DNA of 64,000 bases from Desulfovibrio fairfieldensis (GCF_001553605.1 NZ_CP014229.1:1516501-1580500), one strand, 5' to 3'; counted from the first letter of the stretch, positions 26,627 to 36,723 are shown. Translations and numbers: made by a program. Notes: generated by a model from the letters alone, not told the origin.

Positions 26627-26718
26627 AGAGCATTTAACACGCTACTCACATTTCGCGGCAAGAAGTTGCAGACAAATCCTTGCAGAGCAATTGACGCATT
26701 TCATGCGTGAACTGCTCT
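26627..26718. repeat. Intergenic repeat element bounded by AGAGCA / TGCTCT (leftward copy)
   Basis: Read on the minus strand, this 92-bp element aligns with 31086-31209: both share CATGAAATGCG, AATTGCTCTGCAAGGATTTG and CTTGCCGCGA in the same order. Its outer end merges with the gatB stop codon (TGCTCTA). Confidence 0.7.
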
Positions 26719-28153
26719 ATTGCAGCTTTTTGTTCAGCAGCTCGTTGACCAGTGCGGGATTGGCCTTGCCCTTGGTGGCGCGCATGATCAGGCCCACAAA
26801 GAAGCTGATCAGCTTGGTCTTGCCGCCTTTATAGGCCTCCACTTCCGCCGGGTTGGCGGCAATTACCGCATCCACGGCGGCTTCCAGGGCCGAGGAATCG
26901 GAAATCTGTCCCAGGCCCTTTTCCCTGACGTAGGCTTCGGGCATGGCGCCGTTGCTGAACAGGTCGCCGAAGATGTCATTAGCGATCTTCGCGCTGATCA
27001 ACCCTTGATCCACAATACGCACCAACTCCGCCAGGGCTTCGGGCTTCATGGCCCACCGGGCCGGGTCGCCAGTGGGTACGTTGCGCGCGTTGCATTCGCG
27101 CAACAGCGGTCCCAGTACGTAATTGGCCACCTTGCGGGGATCGGCCTTCTGCGCGGCGGCCTCAAAGAAGTCGGCCAAAGCCCGGCTTTGCACCAGCACT
27201 TCCACTTCCGCCTCGGGCAGGCCGGTCAGCTCCATGAAACGACCGGCACGGGGCTGAGGCAATTCGGGCAGTTCGGCCCGCCAGCGTTCCAGTTCCGCGG
27301 CTTCTATTTCCACGGGCAACAGATCCGGGTCCGGGAAGTAACGATAATCGTGGGCCTCTTCCTTGCTGCGCATGGAGGCGGTAAGATTTTTCACCGCGTC
27401 GTACAGGCGCGTTTCCTGCACCACGCTGTCGCCGTCGTCCAGCACATCCTGCTGGCGGGCTATTTCGTATTCAATGGCCCGCTGGACGTTGCGGAAGGAA
27501 TTGAGATTTTTGAGCTCGGTGCGCGTGCCGAAGGCCGTCGCGCCCACCGGCCGGAGGGAAACATTGGCGTCGCAGCGAAAGCTGCCCTCCTCCATATTGC
27601 CGTCGCAGACGCCCAGATAGGTCACGATGCCGTAGAGCGTCTTGAGATAGGCCACGGCTTCGGCGGCGGAACGCATGTCCGGCTCGGAAACGATCTCCAC
27701 CAGGGGCGTGCCCGCGCGGTTCAGATCCACGTAGCTGGCGTTCTCTCCCTGGGCGTGGATGTTTTTGCCCGCGTCATTTTCCATGTGGATGCGGGTAATG
27801 CCGATGCGCTTGCTTTGGCCTTCCGCCACGATATCCAGGTGGCCGTGCTCGCAGATGGGCAGATCAAACTGCGAGATCTGGTAACCCGCGGGCAGATCCG
27901 GATAAAAATAGTTTTTACGGGCGAAGATGGAGCGGCGGTTGATGGCGCAATTGGTGGCCAGGCCCACCAGCGCGGCGTAATGCACGGCCTGGCGGTTGGG
28001 GACGGGCAGCGCGCCGGGCATGCCCGCGCAGACTTCGCAGACATTGGTGTTGGGCGGCTGGCCGAATCTGGTGGAACAGGAACAGAACAGCTTGGAGGCC
28101 GTTGCCAGTTGCACATGCACTTCCAGGCCGATAACGGCTTCATAGGCGGCCAT
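26717..28153 (-). CDS. gatB: Aspartyl/glutamyl-tRNA(Asn/Gln) amidotransferase subunit B
   Basis: GatB binds mischarged Glu-tRNA(Gln) or Asp-tRNA(Asn) and transfers ammonia from GatA within the GatCAB complex. The N-terminal [12 protein letters not shown] signature, the C-S-C/C-x2-C zinc-type cysteines, and the C-terminal YqeY-like helical domain are all present. ATG 28153 gives 478 residues, the usual size; the frame open upstream lacks family sequence. gatA and gatC are not in the window. The stop codon is shared with a flanking repeat element. Confidence 0.95.
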   Translation of the reverse strand: MAAYEAVIGLEVHVQLATASKLFCSCSTRFGQPPNTNVCEVCAGMPGALPVPNRQAVHYAALVGLATNCAINRRSIFARKNYFYPDLPAGYQISQFDLPICEHGHLDIVAEGQSKRIGITRIHMENDAGKNIHAQGENASYVDLNRAGTPLVEIVSEPDMRSAAEAVAYLKTLYGIVTYLGVCDGNMEEGSFRCDANVSLRPVGATAFGTRTELKNLNSFRNVQRAIEYEIARQQDVLDDGDSVVQETRLYDAVKNLTASMRSKEEAHDYRYFPDPDLLPVEIEAAELERWRAELPELPQPRAGRFMELTGLPEAEVEVLVQSRALADFFEAAAQKADPRKVANYVLGPLLRECNARNVPTGDPARWAMKPEALAELVRIVDQGLISAKIANDIFGDLFSNGAMPEAYVREKGLGQISDSSALEAAVDAVIAANPAEVEAYKGGKTKLISFFVGLIMRATKGKANPALVNELLNKKLQ

Positions 28154-28215
28154 GATCTCAATCCACTCCCTGTCGCGGGGGCTGGAACCCGCATGCTTTG
28201 TGTTGCGGCCGAACC

Positions 28216-29967
28216 TCAACGGCCCGTGGGCCGGCTGATGCTGGCGTCAAAATATTTGCCCACCCCGTACTCGCCCCGGCGGAAAAAGAGCCGGGGCTCA
28301 GGCCCGATGATCTGCATTTCGCGATTCTTGGCCTGCATGTCCAGGGCGATGCGCATTTCCTTGGTGCAACCCGTGGAATAGGTGGCGTCCTTACCGGACC
28401 AGGACGGCGGCACCTTGCGTCCCAGCAAGGCGAAACTTTCCTCAATGTCCTCCACGGTCTGGAAGCGCCAGACGTCGATGAGGCCGCTGCGCTGCACCCG
28501 CTCCCACATGAACATCAGGTCGTCCCCGTCCATGCCTTCCACGAAGTGCTCCGCCGGGTTGATAATCAAAATATTATCCATTTTTTTTCGCAGATTGTCC
28601 ACAAAGGTCCGCGCCAGGGTCACGGCCACGGACGTCTGGCCGGGAATGCTGCCGATGACGCAGCTGTAGAACATGACCGAGCGGCCTTCACTGTGGGCCG
28701 CGCGCATCTCCTTGATAATGGCGTCGGCCTGGGCGGCGATGTCTTCCTCGCTGAATTTGCGCGCCGCGGCCGCGTGCCTGCGCAATTCGATGCGAAAGCC
28801 GCTTTCGTCCCGCCAATAGCAGACAATGTCGCGGGTGAATTCATGGCTGCTGCCCAAAAAAATGTCCGCCGCGCGCCAGCCTTTGCACAGCACCACGTCG
28901 GCCTCTTTCCAGGCCCGGGAAAAGGTCACGGAGACCCGGTAGAGATTCAGGCGCTCGCGCGTGCCGTCGTCAATAACCACCAGCCGGTGTTCGCGCAGAT
29001 GCCGCAAAAGGTCATTTTTGCCGAGTTGGGTTTCCCGCAGCACAATGCCGCCGCGCAGCCAGCGCTCCAGCGTGGGATCGCTTTCCATATCGTCCATGGT
29101 CGGCGCGAAAAAATAAAAACCGGATTTGACCGCGCAAATGACCCGGTGCCCCATGCGGATCAGGCTTTGCAACATAGCCAGATCAAAAAGGATGCCGCCG
29201 TCGGCGTCGCACAAAAAAAGCACGGTTGCCGAGCGCCCGGCGGTGCGCGAAAAATAGCCGCGCAGCGGCGCGGCCGCCTGTTCGGCCTCGCGCATGGCTC
29301 TATGGATGCCCTGGGCCGAAGGCAAGCGCTCCTGCCATTCCTTGGCCATGGCCGAAAGGCAGAAAAAGCGGACCAGTTCCAGGCTGTCGAGCAACTGCCG
29401 GGTTTCACACATATCGGCGGGCAGTTTGCCGCGCGGCATGGCTTCCAGGTTGTTTCTGATCTCGGGCATATCCAGCATTTCCTGCTGGCGCAATGTGGAA
29501 GCGCTGCGGCGTTCCCGCCAGGGATCGCCCAGGCTGTAGCTCTGGGCCAGAACCAGATCTGTCATCCGCTTGACCAGACGCGACGGAATCAGCGTCCGCT
29601 GGGCAATATACTGCAAAAAACGGTAGCGGCAGAAATGCAGGATGCGCCGCCGCTCCACGCGGTCCTGCACCATGGAGCGGATCAGGCGCATGATGATGCG
29701 CCAGGCGCGGTTATACTGGGCCTGCAGTTTCGGCAACAGATTATCGGCGCGCAGCATGGCGAAAGTGGCATCGGAACAGGGCAGATACACCTGATTGTCG
29801 TCCAGCTGGATCATGAACGCCAGTTGTTCCGGGCTCGCGATGATGTCCGGGTTCATCCGGTAGGCCAAGTTGTTGTCCATCAGCATGCTGTAAAGCCAGG
29901 CGTCGAAACAGACGTCCCGGCCCAGGCGAATGTCGCGCACGCTGGACGGCTCGCGGGATTTTTTCAT
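28216..29967 (-). CDS. DUF89/ARMT1-like (damage-control phosphatase family) protein, divergent
   Basis: This 583-residue cytoplasmic protein is co-translated with nadK (ATGA overlap). Residues about 1-230 are helical. Residues about 245-390 resemble the DUF89 metal-dependent phosphatase core: [15 protein letters not shown] at the place of the usual D-N-A-G-E motif, V-V-I-D-D-G-T, and A-D-V-V-L-C-K-G. The replacement of N-A-G-E by A-D-G-G alters metal-site residues, so activity is doubtful or changed. About 150 C-terminal residues match nothing I recognise. DUF89 proteins remove damaged phosphometabolites, which would suit coupling to NAD(P) metabolism, but this is inference. Confidence 0.55.
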   Translation of the reverse strand: MKKSREPSSVRDIRLGRDVCFDAWLYSMLMDNNLAYRMNPDIIASPEQLAFMIQLDDNQVYLPCSDATFAMLRADNLLPKLQAQYNRAWRIIMRLIRSMVQDRVERRRILHFCRYRFLQYIAQRTLIPSRLVKRMTDLVLAQSYSLGDPWRERRSASTLRQQEMLDMPEIRNNLEAMPRGKLPADMCETRQLLDSLELVRFFCLSAMAKEWQERLPSAQGIHRAMREAEQAAAPLRGYFSRTAGRSATVLFLCDADGGILFDLAMLQSLIRMGHRVICAVKSGFYFFAPTMDDMESDPTLERWLRGGIVLRETQLGKNDLLRHLREHRLVVIDDGTRERLNLYRVSVTFSRAWKEADVVLCKGWRAADIFLGSSHEFTRDIVCYWRDESGFRIELRRHAAAARKFSEEDIAAQADAIIKEMRAAHSEGRSVMFYSCVIGSIPGQTSVAVTLARTFVDNLRKKMDNILIINPAEHFVEGMDGDDLMFMWERVQRSGLIDVWRFQTVEDIEESFALLGRKVPPSWSGKDATYSTGCTKEMRIALDMQAKNREMQIIGPEPRLFFRRGEYGVGKYFDASISRPTGR

Positions 29968-30830
29968 GCTTTCTCCGCACCGGCGCCGGAGGCCCGCTCA
30001 AGCACAAAACCCCGCGTGCGCAGACGCTCGAAAAAGGAAATTTCATCGCCCATGAAGCGCACGGCCGCGGGCAGCCCGGTGACTTCCACCAGATCGCCGA
30101 TCTCCAGCCGTTGGCCCTCCTGTCCGTCCACGGTGATGTAGCAATCCGTGGAACCGGCTTCAATGCGCATGCTGAACACGGTCTTGCCCGGAAAGACCAT
30201 GGGGGAAATAGTATTCAAAAAAGGACAGATGGGCGTGAAAGCCACGGCGTTCATCCCGGAATAGAGCAAGGGGCCGCCGGCGGAAACGCTGTAGCCCGAG
30301 CTGCCCACCGGCGTGGAAAGAATTATCCCGTCGCTGCGCAGCAGGCCCATACGCTGTCCGTCCACGGTGATGTTCACGCAGACCAGGCGGGAAAGGGAAC
30401 CCCGGCTCAAGACCACGTCATTGACGGCGGAGCCGCCGGCCTGCAGGCTGCCGCCGCGCGTGAGCTTCCAGCTCAAGGCCAGACAGGTGCGCACCGCCAG
30501 TTCGCCCTTGAGGCAGGCCACCAGCCGCTCTTCCCAGTGCTCGGGCTGGGCGTCGGTCAAAAAACCCACCCGGCCGAAATTGATGCCGAACAGGGGCACA
30601 GACCGCCCCACCATGCGACGGGCCACGCCCAGCATGGTGCCGTCGCCGCCGAGCACGACCACGAAATCGAGTTCGACGGCATAGGCGGAATCCTCATGTC
30701 CCGCTTCAATCATCACCGCTGTGTGCCCTTGTGCGCGCAACCATTGCAGGATTTCGCAACCGAGCTCCCAGGCGCGTTCGTGGCGGGCCTTGCAGACCAG
30801 AAGTACATGCCGGAAGACTGTATTTTGCAT
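29964..30830 (-). CDS. nadK: NAD kinase
   Basis: This enzyme phosphorylates NAD to NADP using ATP or polyphosphate. The G-G-D-G-T motif is at about residues 61-65, then N-D-V-V-L near 137 and the D-G-I-I-L-S-T-P-V-G-S-S-G-Y loop near 167, followed by S-A-G-G-P. The 288 residues are typical. The start is ATG 30830. The downstream DUF89-like gene begins within the nadK stop codon, so both come from one transcript. Confidence 0.93.
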   Translation of the reverse strand: MQNTVFRHVLLVCKARHERAWELGCEILQWLRAQGHTAVMIEAGHEDSAYAVELDFVVVLGGDGTMLGVARRMVGRSVPLFGINFGRVGFLTDAQPEHWEERLVACLKGELAVRTCLALSWKLTRGGSLQAGGSAVNDVVLSRGSLSRLVCVNITVDGQRMGLLRSDGIILSTPVGSSGYSVSAGGPLLYSGMNAVAFTPICPFLNTISPMVFPGKTVFSMRIEAGSTDCYITVDGQEGQRLEIGDLVEVTGLPAAVRFMGDEISFFERLRTRGFVLERASGAGAEKA

Positions 30831-31085
30831 AAGCAGGTAATTTACGTTATCAGGGCCGCGACCGCAAGTACGTGTTCCGGGCGCGCTTGTCAGCCGCGCC
30901 GCTTTGGCATAAGTATAGGCATCCCGAAATCAAACGGCGTTCGCGCGGCACTCGCCGGGAACTGTTTCAAATTTGTCCTTTCGCCCTCTGCCTGCAACAG
31001 GCTCACCCGCGTGAAGGTCAACAATTTGAAGATACTCCCTCTGCCCGAAGCTCGCCTTTCCGGGCAGAGAACAAAAATCCTTATT

Positions 31086-31209
31086 GGAGCATTTCATGCA
31101 TGAAATGCGTTAATTGCTCTGCAAGGATTTGCAGACAAAATCCTTGCCGCGACATGCGAGTAGACGGCCCTTGGCCGCCGTAAACGAATATTTCAAGTGT
31201 GAATGCTCT
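31086..31209. repeat. Intergenic repeat element bounded by GGAGCA / TGCTCT (rightward copy)
   Basis: This is the homologue of 26627-26718 in opposite orientation, with a roughly 30-nt addition near its right end. It contains the internal hairpin TTTCATGCATGAAA. The 255 nt between nadK (30830) and this element hold no gene that I can support. Confidence 0.7.
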
Positions 31210-31222
31210 AGACACAAGCCCT

Positions 31223-31488
31223 GGAGCAATTCACGATTGAATGAGTGAATTACTCTAGTGGTCGCGTGAGCGGGCACCCACGCCCAAGTGCAAGGGAGCG
31301 ACCGGAGGCGGCGCAGCCGTGCCCGTTAGCCCAAAAGGGCTTACGGGCATCGACAGCGGCGATAAACCGCGTTTCAGCATTGCTGTCGGTATCCGTATGG
31401 CTCGAAGACTCGCCAACGGCTACCGCTTCCGCAGCACGCGGGCGGCGTACTGTTTGAAATGTGTAACATTTCAAACGCAAAATGCTCT
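31223..31488. repeat. Intergenic repeat element, second copy of the 21003-21282 type
   Basis: It starts GGAGCAATTCAC with an imperfect hairpin to 31256. Its interior contains GCGACCG, CCCGTT, GGGC and ATCGACAGCGGCGATAA blocks like the element at 21003-21282. It ends with an 11-bp hairpin (31452-31462 with 31466-31476, arm GTTTGAAATGT) and TGCTCT. It lies directly upstream of gmhA, so the gmhA promoter or leader must lie in or beyond it. Confidence 0.65.
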
Positions 31489-31502
31489 TAAGGATGCGCA
31501 GC

Positions 31503-32135
31503 ATGAAAGACTCTGCCTTGGAGATCATAGCCCGCCATGCCCAGGACGGCGCGCGCCTGCGTGAAGAATTTTTCCGCGCGCGGGCTTCCGATCTGCGCGA
31601 GGCCGCCTTGCGCGCGGCCCTTTGCTTGGCCGGGGGCGGCAAGATTCTGCTCTGCGGCAACGGCGGCAGCGCGGCCGACGCCCAGCATCTGGCCGCCGAA
31701 TTCGTGAACCGCTTTCTGATGGACCGCCCAGCCCTGCCGGCACTGGCCTTGAGCACGGATACATCGGCCCTGACCGCCATCGGCAATGATCTGGATTTCA
31801 GCCAGATTTTCGCGCGGCAGGTGGAGGCGTTGGGGCGCAAAGGCGATCTGCTGGTGGGCATTTCGACCTCCGGCAACAGCGCCAATGTGCTCGCGGCCCT
31901 GCAGACGGCCCGGCGGACCGGGCTGTTCACCGTGGGGCTCACGGGCCAGGGCGGCGGCGGAATGGCCCCGCTCTGCCATATCCTGCTGGAAACGCCCACG
32001 CGGCACACGCCGCTCGTTCAGGAGCTGCATATTGCCGCCGGACATCTTTTCTGCCAGCTCACTGATTATTATCTGTTTGAAAATGTTACGGCGCTTACGC
32101 CGTATTTCCAATCAGACCAGGAACAGAAGGATTGA
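31503..32135 (+). CDS. gmhA: Phosphoheptose isomerase (sedoheptulose 7-phosphate isomerase)
   Basis: A SIS-domain isomerase making D-glycero-D-manno-heptose 7-phosphate for the LPS inner core. The [12 protein letters not shown] motif lies near residue 50, I-S-T-S-G-N-S-x-N-V near 120, and Q-E-x-H-x-x-x-x-H near 170-180, all usual for GmhA (DiaA is a non-catalytic relative). ATG 31503 is chosen over in-frame ATGs at 31482 and 31494 because AAGG at 31490-31493 is correctly spaced only for it. The protein has 210 residues. It is followed 2 nt later by the zinc-ribbon gene. Confidence 0.88.
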   Translation: MKDSALEIIARHAQDGARLREEFFRARASDLREAALRAALCLAGGGKILLCGNGGSAADAQHLAAEFVNRFLMDRPALPALALSTDTSALTAIGNDLDFSQIFARQVEALGRKGDLLVGISTSGNSANVLAALQTARRTGLFTVGLTGQGGGGMAPLCHILLETPTRHTPLVQELHIAAGHLFCQLTDYYLFENVTALTPYFQSDQEQKD

Positions 32136-32137
32136 GC

Positions 32138-32374
32138 ATGCCCATTTATGAGTACAGCTGCGAAAAATGCGGCCGGGAATTTGAGGAACTGGTTTTTGAC
32201 GACGCCGCGCCCGTCTGCCCCCACTGCGGCTCGCGTGAAACGCACAAGCTCATGTCCCGTTGCGCCCATTGCACGGGCGGCAGCGACGGCGGCGAGTATG
32301 CCGCGCCGTCCTCCGGCGGAGGCGGCGGCTGCGCCGGATGCTCCGGCGGCAATTGCGCCAGTTGCGGGCATTAA
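32138..32374 (+). CDS. FmdB-family zinc-ribbon protein
   Basis: This 78-residue protein begins with the family signature M-P-I-Y-E-Y-S-C-E-K-C-G and has C-P-H-C-G at about residues 28-32, forming one zinc ribbon. The C-terminal half is Gly/Ser-rich with further C-x2-C pairs, including a terminal C-A-S-C-G-H. The start is ATG 32138 after GAAGG. FmdB-like proteins are proposed regulators but their function is not established. It sits in an apparent two-gene unit with gmhA. Confidence 0.8.
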   Translation: MPIYEYSCEKCGREFEELVFDDAAPVCPHCGSRETHKLMSRCAHCTGGSDGGEYAAPSSGGGGGCAGCSGGNCASCGH

Positions 32375-32423
32375 ACCACGCGCGCGCCGCGCCGGCCAAA
32401 ACTGACATGGGCATCGCCCTTCA

Positions 32424-32576
32424 CTAGTGTCTAATTTGAAAAATTAGACACACAAAATCCGAAGGATTTTGCGGCGGCGTAGCCGTGAGTCAACGAAAAA
32501 CCACGCTTTTTCGCTGACGATCCTGCAAAAATTGAGAGCACAAATATGTTCGAAATTTTTGTAATCAGACACTAGG
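32424..32576. mobile_element. MITE-like element with 12-bp terminal inverted repeats
   Basis: The left end CTAGTGTCTAAT (32424-32435) and right end ATCAGACACTAG (32565-32576) are inverted repeats with one mismatch. Inside are two tight hairpins (32428-32450, arm TGTCTAATTT; 32452-32470, arm CAAAATCC). It is 153 bp, non-coding, AT-rich against its surroundings, and fits exactly between the zinc-ribbon gene and hemC. No transposase is encoded nearby. Confidence 0.7.
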
Positions 32577-32594
32577 AACAAAGAACAGGAAGCT

Positions 32595-33527
32595 ATGCGC
32601 AAGCATCTCGTCATCGCCACCCGCGGCAGCCGTCTGGCTCTCTGGCAGGCCGAACATGTCAAAAGCCGCCTGGAAGCCCAGGATCCGGGGCTCACGGTTT
32701 CGCTCAACGTCATCAAAACAAAAGGCGACATCATTCTGGACGTGCCCCTCTCCAAAGTGGGCGGCAAGGGGCTGTTCGTGAAAGAAATTGAGGAAGCCCT
32801 GCTGGACGGGCGGGCGGATCTTGCCGTGCACAGCATCAAGGACGTGCCCATGGTCCTTCCGGAAGGACTGATTCTGGGCTGCGTGCCGCAGCGCGAGGCC
32901 TGCACCGACTGCTTCCTTTCCGTCCACTATGCCGACCCGGACGCCCTGCCGCAAAAGGCCCATGTGGGCACCAGCAGCCTGCGGCGGCAGGCACAGCTCT
33001 TGTCCATGCGGCCGGATCTGCGTATTTCCAGCCTGCGCGGCAATGTGGACACGCGCTTGCGCAAACTGCAGAATGGGGAATACGACGCCATCATCCTGGC
33101 CTCCGCCGGACTCAATCGTCTGGGGCTCAGTGCGCCGTACATGGCCCCTTTGGACCCCGAACGCTTTCTGCCCGCCGTGGGCCAGGGCGCGCTGGGCATT
33201 GAATGCCGCGAAGACAATTATGATCTGCTCGTCCTGCTGGCGAGCCTGGAAGATCGCGCCACCCGCGTCTGCGTGGATGCCGAGCGCGGCTTTCTGGCCG
33301 GACTGGAAGGCGGCTGCCAGGTGCCCATCGCCGGGCATGCCCGCCTTGTGGACGAGGAAACCGTCAGCCTCAAGGGACTGGTGGCCGAAGTGGACGGCAG
33401 CCTGATCCTGCGCGGCGAAAAAAACGGCAATGCCGCGGACGCCCGCGCCCTGGGCCTGGAACTGGCCGGGGAACTCCTGAACAAGGGCGGCCGCGCCATT
33501 TTGGAAAAACTTTACCAACAACAGTAA
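32595..33527 (+). CDS. hemC: Porphobilinogen deaminase (hydroxymethylbilane synthase)
   Basis: This enzyme polymerises four porphobilinogen units into hydroxymethylbilane for haem, sirohaem and corrinoid synthesis. It begins with [12 protein letters not shown]. The K-D-V-P and T-S-S-L-R-R-Q-A substrate-binding motifs follow, and the dipyrromethane cofactor Cys lies in E-G-G-C-Q-V-P near residue 242. The 310 residues are normal. AGGAAG precedes the ATG. The MITE-like element ends 18 nt upstream, so its right end lies in the leader or promoter. Confidence 0.96.
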   Translation: MRKHLVIATRGSRLALWQAEHVKSRLEAQDPGLTVSLNVIKTKGDIILDVPLSKVGGKGLFVKEIEEALLDGRADLAVHSIKDVPMVLPEGLILGCVPQREACTDCFLSVHYADPDALPQKAHVGTSSLRRQAQLLSMRPDLRISSLRGNVDTRLRKLQNGEYDAIILASAGLNRLGLSAPYMAPLDPERFLPAVGQGALGIECREDNYDLLVLLASLEDRATRVCVDAERGFLAGLEGGCQVPIAGHARLVDEETVSLKGLVAEVDGSLILRGEKNGNAADARALGLELAGELLNKGGRAILEKLYQQQ

Positions 33528-33540
33528 GAACTATATATTT

Positions 33541-35982
33541 ATGCCAAGCATCACACCTCTGCCCACCACCCGGCTGCATGCCACGTTTGATCCGGCCCGC
33601 ATTCCCTGGGAGGACAGCCGGGCCATTCCGCTGCCGCGCAACGGCAACAGCCGCAAGAATCCCTTCCAGCCACGGGCTATGCAGGCTCTGGACTTGGCCC
33701 TGCAAATCCGCACAGCCGGTTACAACATCTATCTTTCCGGCGAAGCGGACCTCGGCCGCAGCTATATGCTGCTTTCCTATCTGCGGCCCCAGGCGCGCAA
33801 GGCTCCTACGCCGCCGGATCTGGTATATGTGCAGAACTTCGCGGACCCGGACCGTCCCAGCCTGCTGGCCCTGCCCGCCGGACAAGGTAAAAAGTTCAAG
33901 CAATCCCTGAAAGAAACGCTGGAAAACGTCGGCAAAGAGCTGGCCCGGCGTTTTGAGGCCACAACCTACGTCAAGCAGCGGGCCAAGCTGGTGGACCAGT
34001 TCCAGAACGTGCGCATCGGTCTTCTGCACAAGATGAACTCGGTGGCCGTGCATAAAGGTTTCAATCTGGACATGGACGAAAACGGCGGCCTGACCCTCTA
34101 CCCTCTGGTGGAAGGCAAGCGCCTGAGCGAAGAGGAGTTCGAGCGCCTGGACAATACGGTGCGCCTCAACCTCAAGCGTCGTGGCGACAGTCTGGTGCAG
34201 GCCATGGCCGGTTTCATGCGCCAACTGAACAAGGCCGAGGAATCCTTTCACGACGATGAACGCGACCTGGAACGCCAAGCCATGGCCCAGGTGCTGGACG
34301 CCCTGCTCACTCCGGCGCAACAGCGCATCCTGAAGGCCTGCCCCGTGCCGGGGCTGGCGGACTATTTCGCGGCCCTGCGCGAAGATATCCTCAAAAACAC
34401 CGAATCCTTTCTGCCGCGCGACGGCATGCCGGGACAGCCCGGCGGCGAAGGGCACGCCCTGCCGCCCATGGAAAACATTTTCTACCGCTACGAAGTCAAC
34501 CTGCTGGTGGACAACAGCGGGCAGAACGGCGCGCCCATTGTGGTGGAGGACCACCCCACGGCGATCAATCTGCTGGGCTGCGTGGAACGTGAGTCGGAAA
34601 TGGGCGCGCTGGTCACGGACTTCACCCTGATCAAGGCGGGCAGCCTGCACAAGGCCAACGGCGGCTTCCTGGTCCTGCACATTGAGGACCTTCTCCAGCA
34701 TCCCAATGCCTGGGAAGGCCTGTTGCGCGCGCTGCGCTCCAATCAGGCGCGCATTGAGGACACCGGCGACACGCCGGATACGGCCATCCGCACCAAGGGC
34801 ATCACTCCTGAACCCCTGGCGCTCGATCTCAAGGTGGTGCTGATCGGCGGCGAAGAACTTTACGAAACCCTGCTGGTCAATGACGACCGCTTTGCCAAGC
34901 TCTTCCGCATCAAGGCCCACATGGCCGACGTGACTGAGCGCAACGCCGAGAATATCCGTATTTATCTGAGCCAGATCGCCAGGATCATCGAGGAAAACAA
35001 GCTGCGGCCCTTTGACCGCACGGCTCTGGCCTGGCTGGTGGATCTGGGCTCGCATCTCTGCGAGGACCAGCGCCGCCTTTCACTTAAATTCCCCCTGTTA
35101 CGCGAGCTGATGATCGAAGCGGCGGCCTTGGCCGAGATGCGCCAGTTGCCTCTGGTCAGCGCCGCCATTCTGGAAGAAGCCTATGCCGCGCGTACCTATC
35201 GCGCCAATCTGGTGGAAGAAATCTTCATGGAGGAATACGACCGCGAGATGATCAAGGTGCGTACCTCCGGCTCGGCCGTGGGGCAGGTCAACGGGCTTTC
35301 GGTCACCTGGCACGGCGACTTTGAATTCGGCCTGCCGCACCGTATTTCCTGCACAGTGGGCGTGGGGCACGAAGGCATCATCGACCTGGAGCGCGAGGCG
35401 GAACTGGGCGGCCCCATTCATACCAAGGCCATGATGATTCTGAAAAGCTATCTCACGGACCTTTTCGCCCGTAAAAAACCGCTGGTGCTTTCCGGTTCGC
35501 TCTATTTTGAACAGAGTTACGCCGGCATTGAAGGCGATTCGGCCTCGGGCGCGGAACTGGTGGCCCTGCTCTCGGCCCTGGCCGACGTGCCGGTGCGCCT
35601 GGATCTGGCCTTTACCGGCGCGGTGAGCCATTCCGGCCAGATCATGGCCGTGGGCGGAGTAACCCGCAAAATCGAGGGCTTTTACAAGGTTTGCGCCCGG
35701 CACGGGCTTACTGGCTCGCAGGGCGTCATCATCCCCCGCGACAATGTGGACCATTTGATGCTTGCGCCGGACGTGCTGACGGCGGTGGAGAAAAAACAGT
35801 TTGCCATTTATCCGGTACGCCGCATTGAAGAAGCGCTGACCTTGCTCACCGGCCTGCCCGCCGGACGGCGACGCAAAAGCGGCGGTTTTACGTCGGGCAG
35901 TCTGTATGATCTGGCGGACAGACGTCTGGAACGCCTGGGGGGATATGCGCAAAATGCCTTCCGCAGGCCCCGCAAAAGTTGA
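33541..35982 (+). CDS. Lon-like ATP-dependent protease (AAA_32/LonB-like)
   Basis: This 813-residue cytoplasmic protease-like protein has an atypical AAA module. The Walker A position reads G-E-A-D-L-G-R-S near residue 68, degenerate compared with G-x-x-G-x-G-K-S/T. A helical insertion is at about 120-250, and the second half of the ATPase at about 310-500. The C-terminal Lon protease domain has a probable Ser-Lys dyad: S667 in E-G-D-S-A-S and K710 in T-R-K-I-E-G. The basic tail R-P-R-K-S ends the protein. The degenerate Walker A suggests altered ATP dependence. It follows hemC by 13 nt. Confidence 0.85.
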   Translation: MPSITPLPTTRLHATFDPARIPWEDSRAIPLPRNGNSRKNPFQPRAMQALDLALQIRTAGYNIYLSGEADLGRSYMLLSYLRPQARKAPTPPDLVYVQNFADPDRPSLLALPAGQGKKFKQSLKETLENVGKELARRFEATTYVKQRAKLVDQFQNVRIGLLHKMNSVAVHKGFNLDMDENGGLTLYPLVEGKRLSEEEFERLDNTVRLNLKRRGDSLVQAMAGFMRQLNKAEESFHDDERDLERQAMAQVLDALLTPAQQRILKACPVPGLADYFAALREDILKNTESFLPRDGMPGQPGGEGHALPPMENIFYRYEVNLLVDNSGQNGAPIVVEDHPTAINLLGCVERESEMGALVTDFTLIKAGSLHKANGGFLVLHIEDLLQHPNAWEGLLRALRSNQARIEDTGDTPDTAIRTKGITPEPLALDLKVVLIGGEELYETLLVNDDRFAKLFRIKAHMADVTERNAENIRIYLSQIARIIEENKLRPFDRTALAWLVDLGSHLCEDQRRLSLKFPLLRELMIEAAALAEMRQLPLVSAAILEEAYAARTYRANLVEEIFMEEYDREMIKVRTSGSAVGQVNGLSVTWHGDFEFGLPHRISCTVGVGHEGIIDLEREAELGGPIHTKAMMILKSYLTDLFARKKPLVLSGSLYFEQSYAGIEGDSASGAELVALLSALADVPVRLDLAFTGAVSHSGQIMAVGGVTRKIEGFYKVCARHGLTGSQGVIIPRDNVDHLMLAPDVLTAVEKKQFAIYPVRRIEEALTLLTGLPAGRRRKSGGFTSGSLYDLADRRLERLGGYAQNAFRRPRKS

Positions 35983-36075
35983 AAATCGGTTCTTTTATTG
36001 ACTTTGCCGTTCCCAGGCGGTAATGGTTTTCGGCCCTGACAATACTTCAGCCCGGCCTTGTACCAGCGCCACGAA

Positions 36076-36657
36076 ATGAATATGAACAAAAGCAAAAAAG
36101 AAGCATTGCTCCAGGCGGCCAAGGAGCTTTTCGGCGAATGCGGCTATGTGGAAACCACATTCAAGAAAATCTCCGACCGGGCTGGCGTGGCTCTGGGCCT
36201 TCTGACCCATCATTACGGAAATAAAGAAAAACTGTTTCTGGCCTCCGGGCTGGATGTGCTGGAGCACTTCCTGACCAAACTGCGCGAGGCCACCGCTGAC
36301 GCGGATTCCGGTTTTGACGCCGTGATGCACTTCTGCAAAGCTTATCTTGATTTTTCCATCGATAAAAACTCCAACTGGCTGGTTCTGGTGCGCTGCTCGC
36401 CCTACAGCGACATGAAGACCAAGACCGACCGCGACCTGATGGACTCCATGTTCTCACAGGTCCATCAGTTGCTGGAAACACTCATCGCGCGCGGCATCAA
36501 TGACGGCAGCCTGGCCAGGGTGGACAGCAGGGCCACGGCCCAGGTAATCATTTCGCTGATGGTCGGGGCCAACCGTACTCAGGTGCTGACCCCGTACGCC
36601 CTGCCCTCACTGTACAGCGACGTGCTGGACTTTGTGGCCCGCTCCATCAAAGCCTGA
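36076..36657 (+). CDS. TetR-family transcriptional regulator
   Basis: The N-terminal helix-turn-helix covers about residues 10-55, with the A-K-E-L-F-G-E-C-G-Y, I-S-D-R-A-G-V-A and H-Y-G-N-K-E-K-L-F segments typical of TetR proteins. A helical ligand-binding domain makes up the rest. ATG 36076 gives 193 residues; an in-frame TTG at 36058 is less likely. No good ribosome-binding site is visible. TetR proteins often control adjacent transporters, so the symporter operon downstream is a plausible target; no operator palindrome was identified. Confidence 0.85.
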   Translation: MNMNKSKKEALLQAAKELFGECGYVETTFKKISDRAGVALGLLTHHYGNKEKLFLASGLDVLEHFLTKLREATADADSGFDAVMHFCKAYLDFSIDKNSNWLVLVRCSPYSDMKTKTDRDLMDSMFSQVHQLLETLIARGINDGSLARVDSRATAQVIISLMVGANRTQVLTPYALPSLYSDVLDFVARSIKA

Positions 36658-36723
36658 TCTTTTCCGGCGTATTCCACTGCGGGGGCATTGACAGCCCGCC
36701 CGGCGGAGGATAAGGGTACAGTC

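Noticed and set aside
28198..30141. 647-codon rightward open frame
   Set aside because: Antisense to the DUF89-like gene, with shadow composition.
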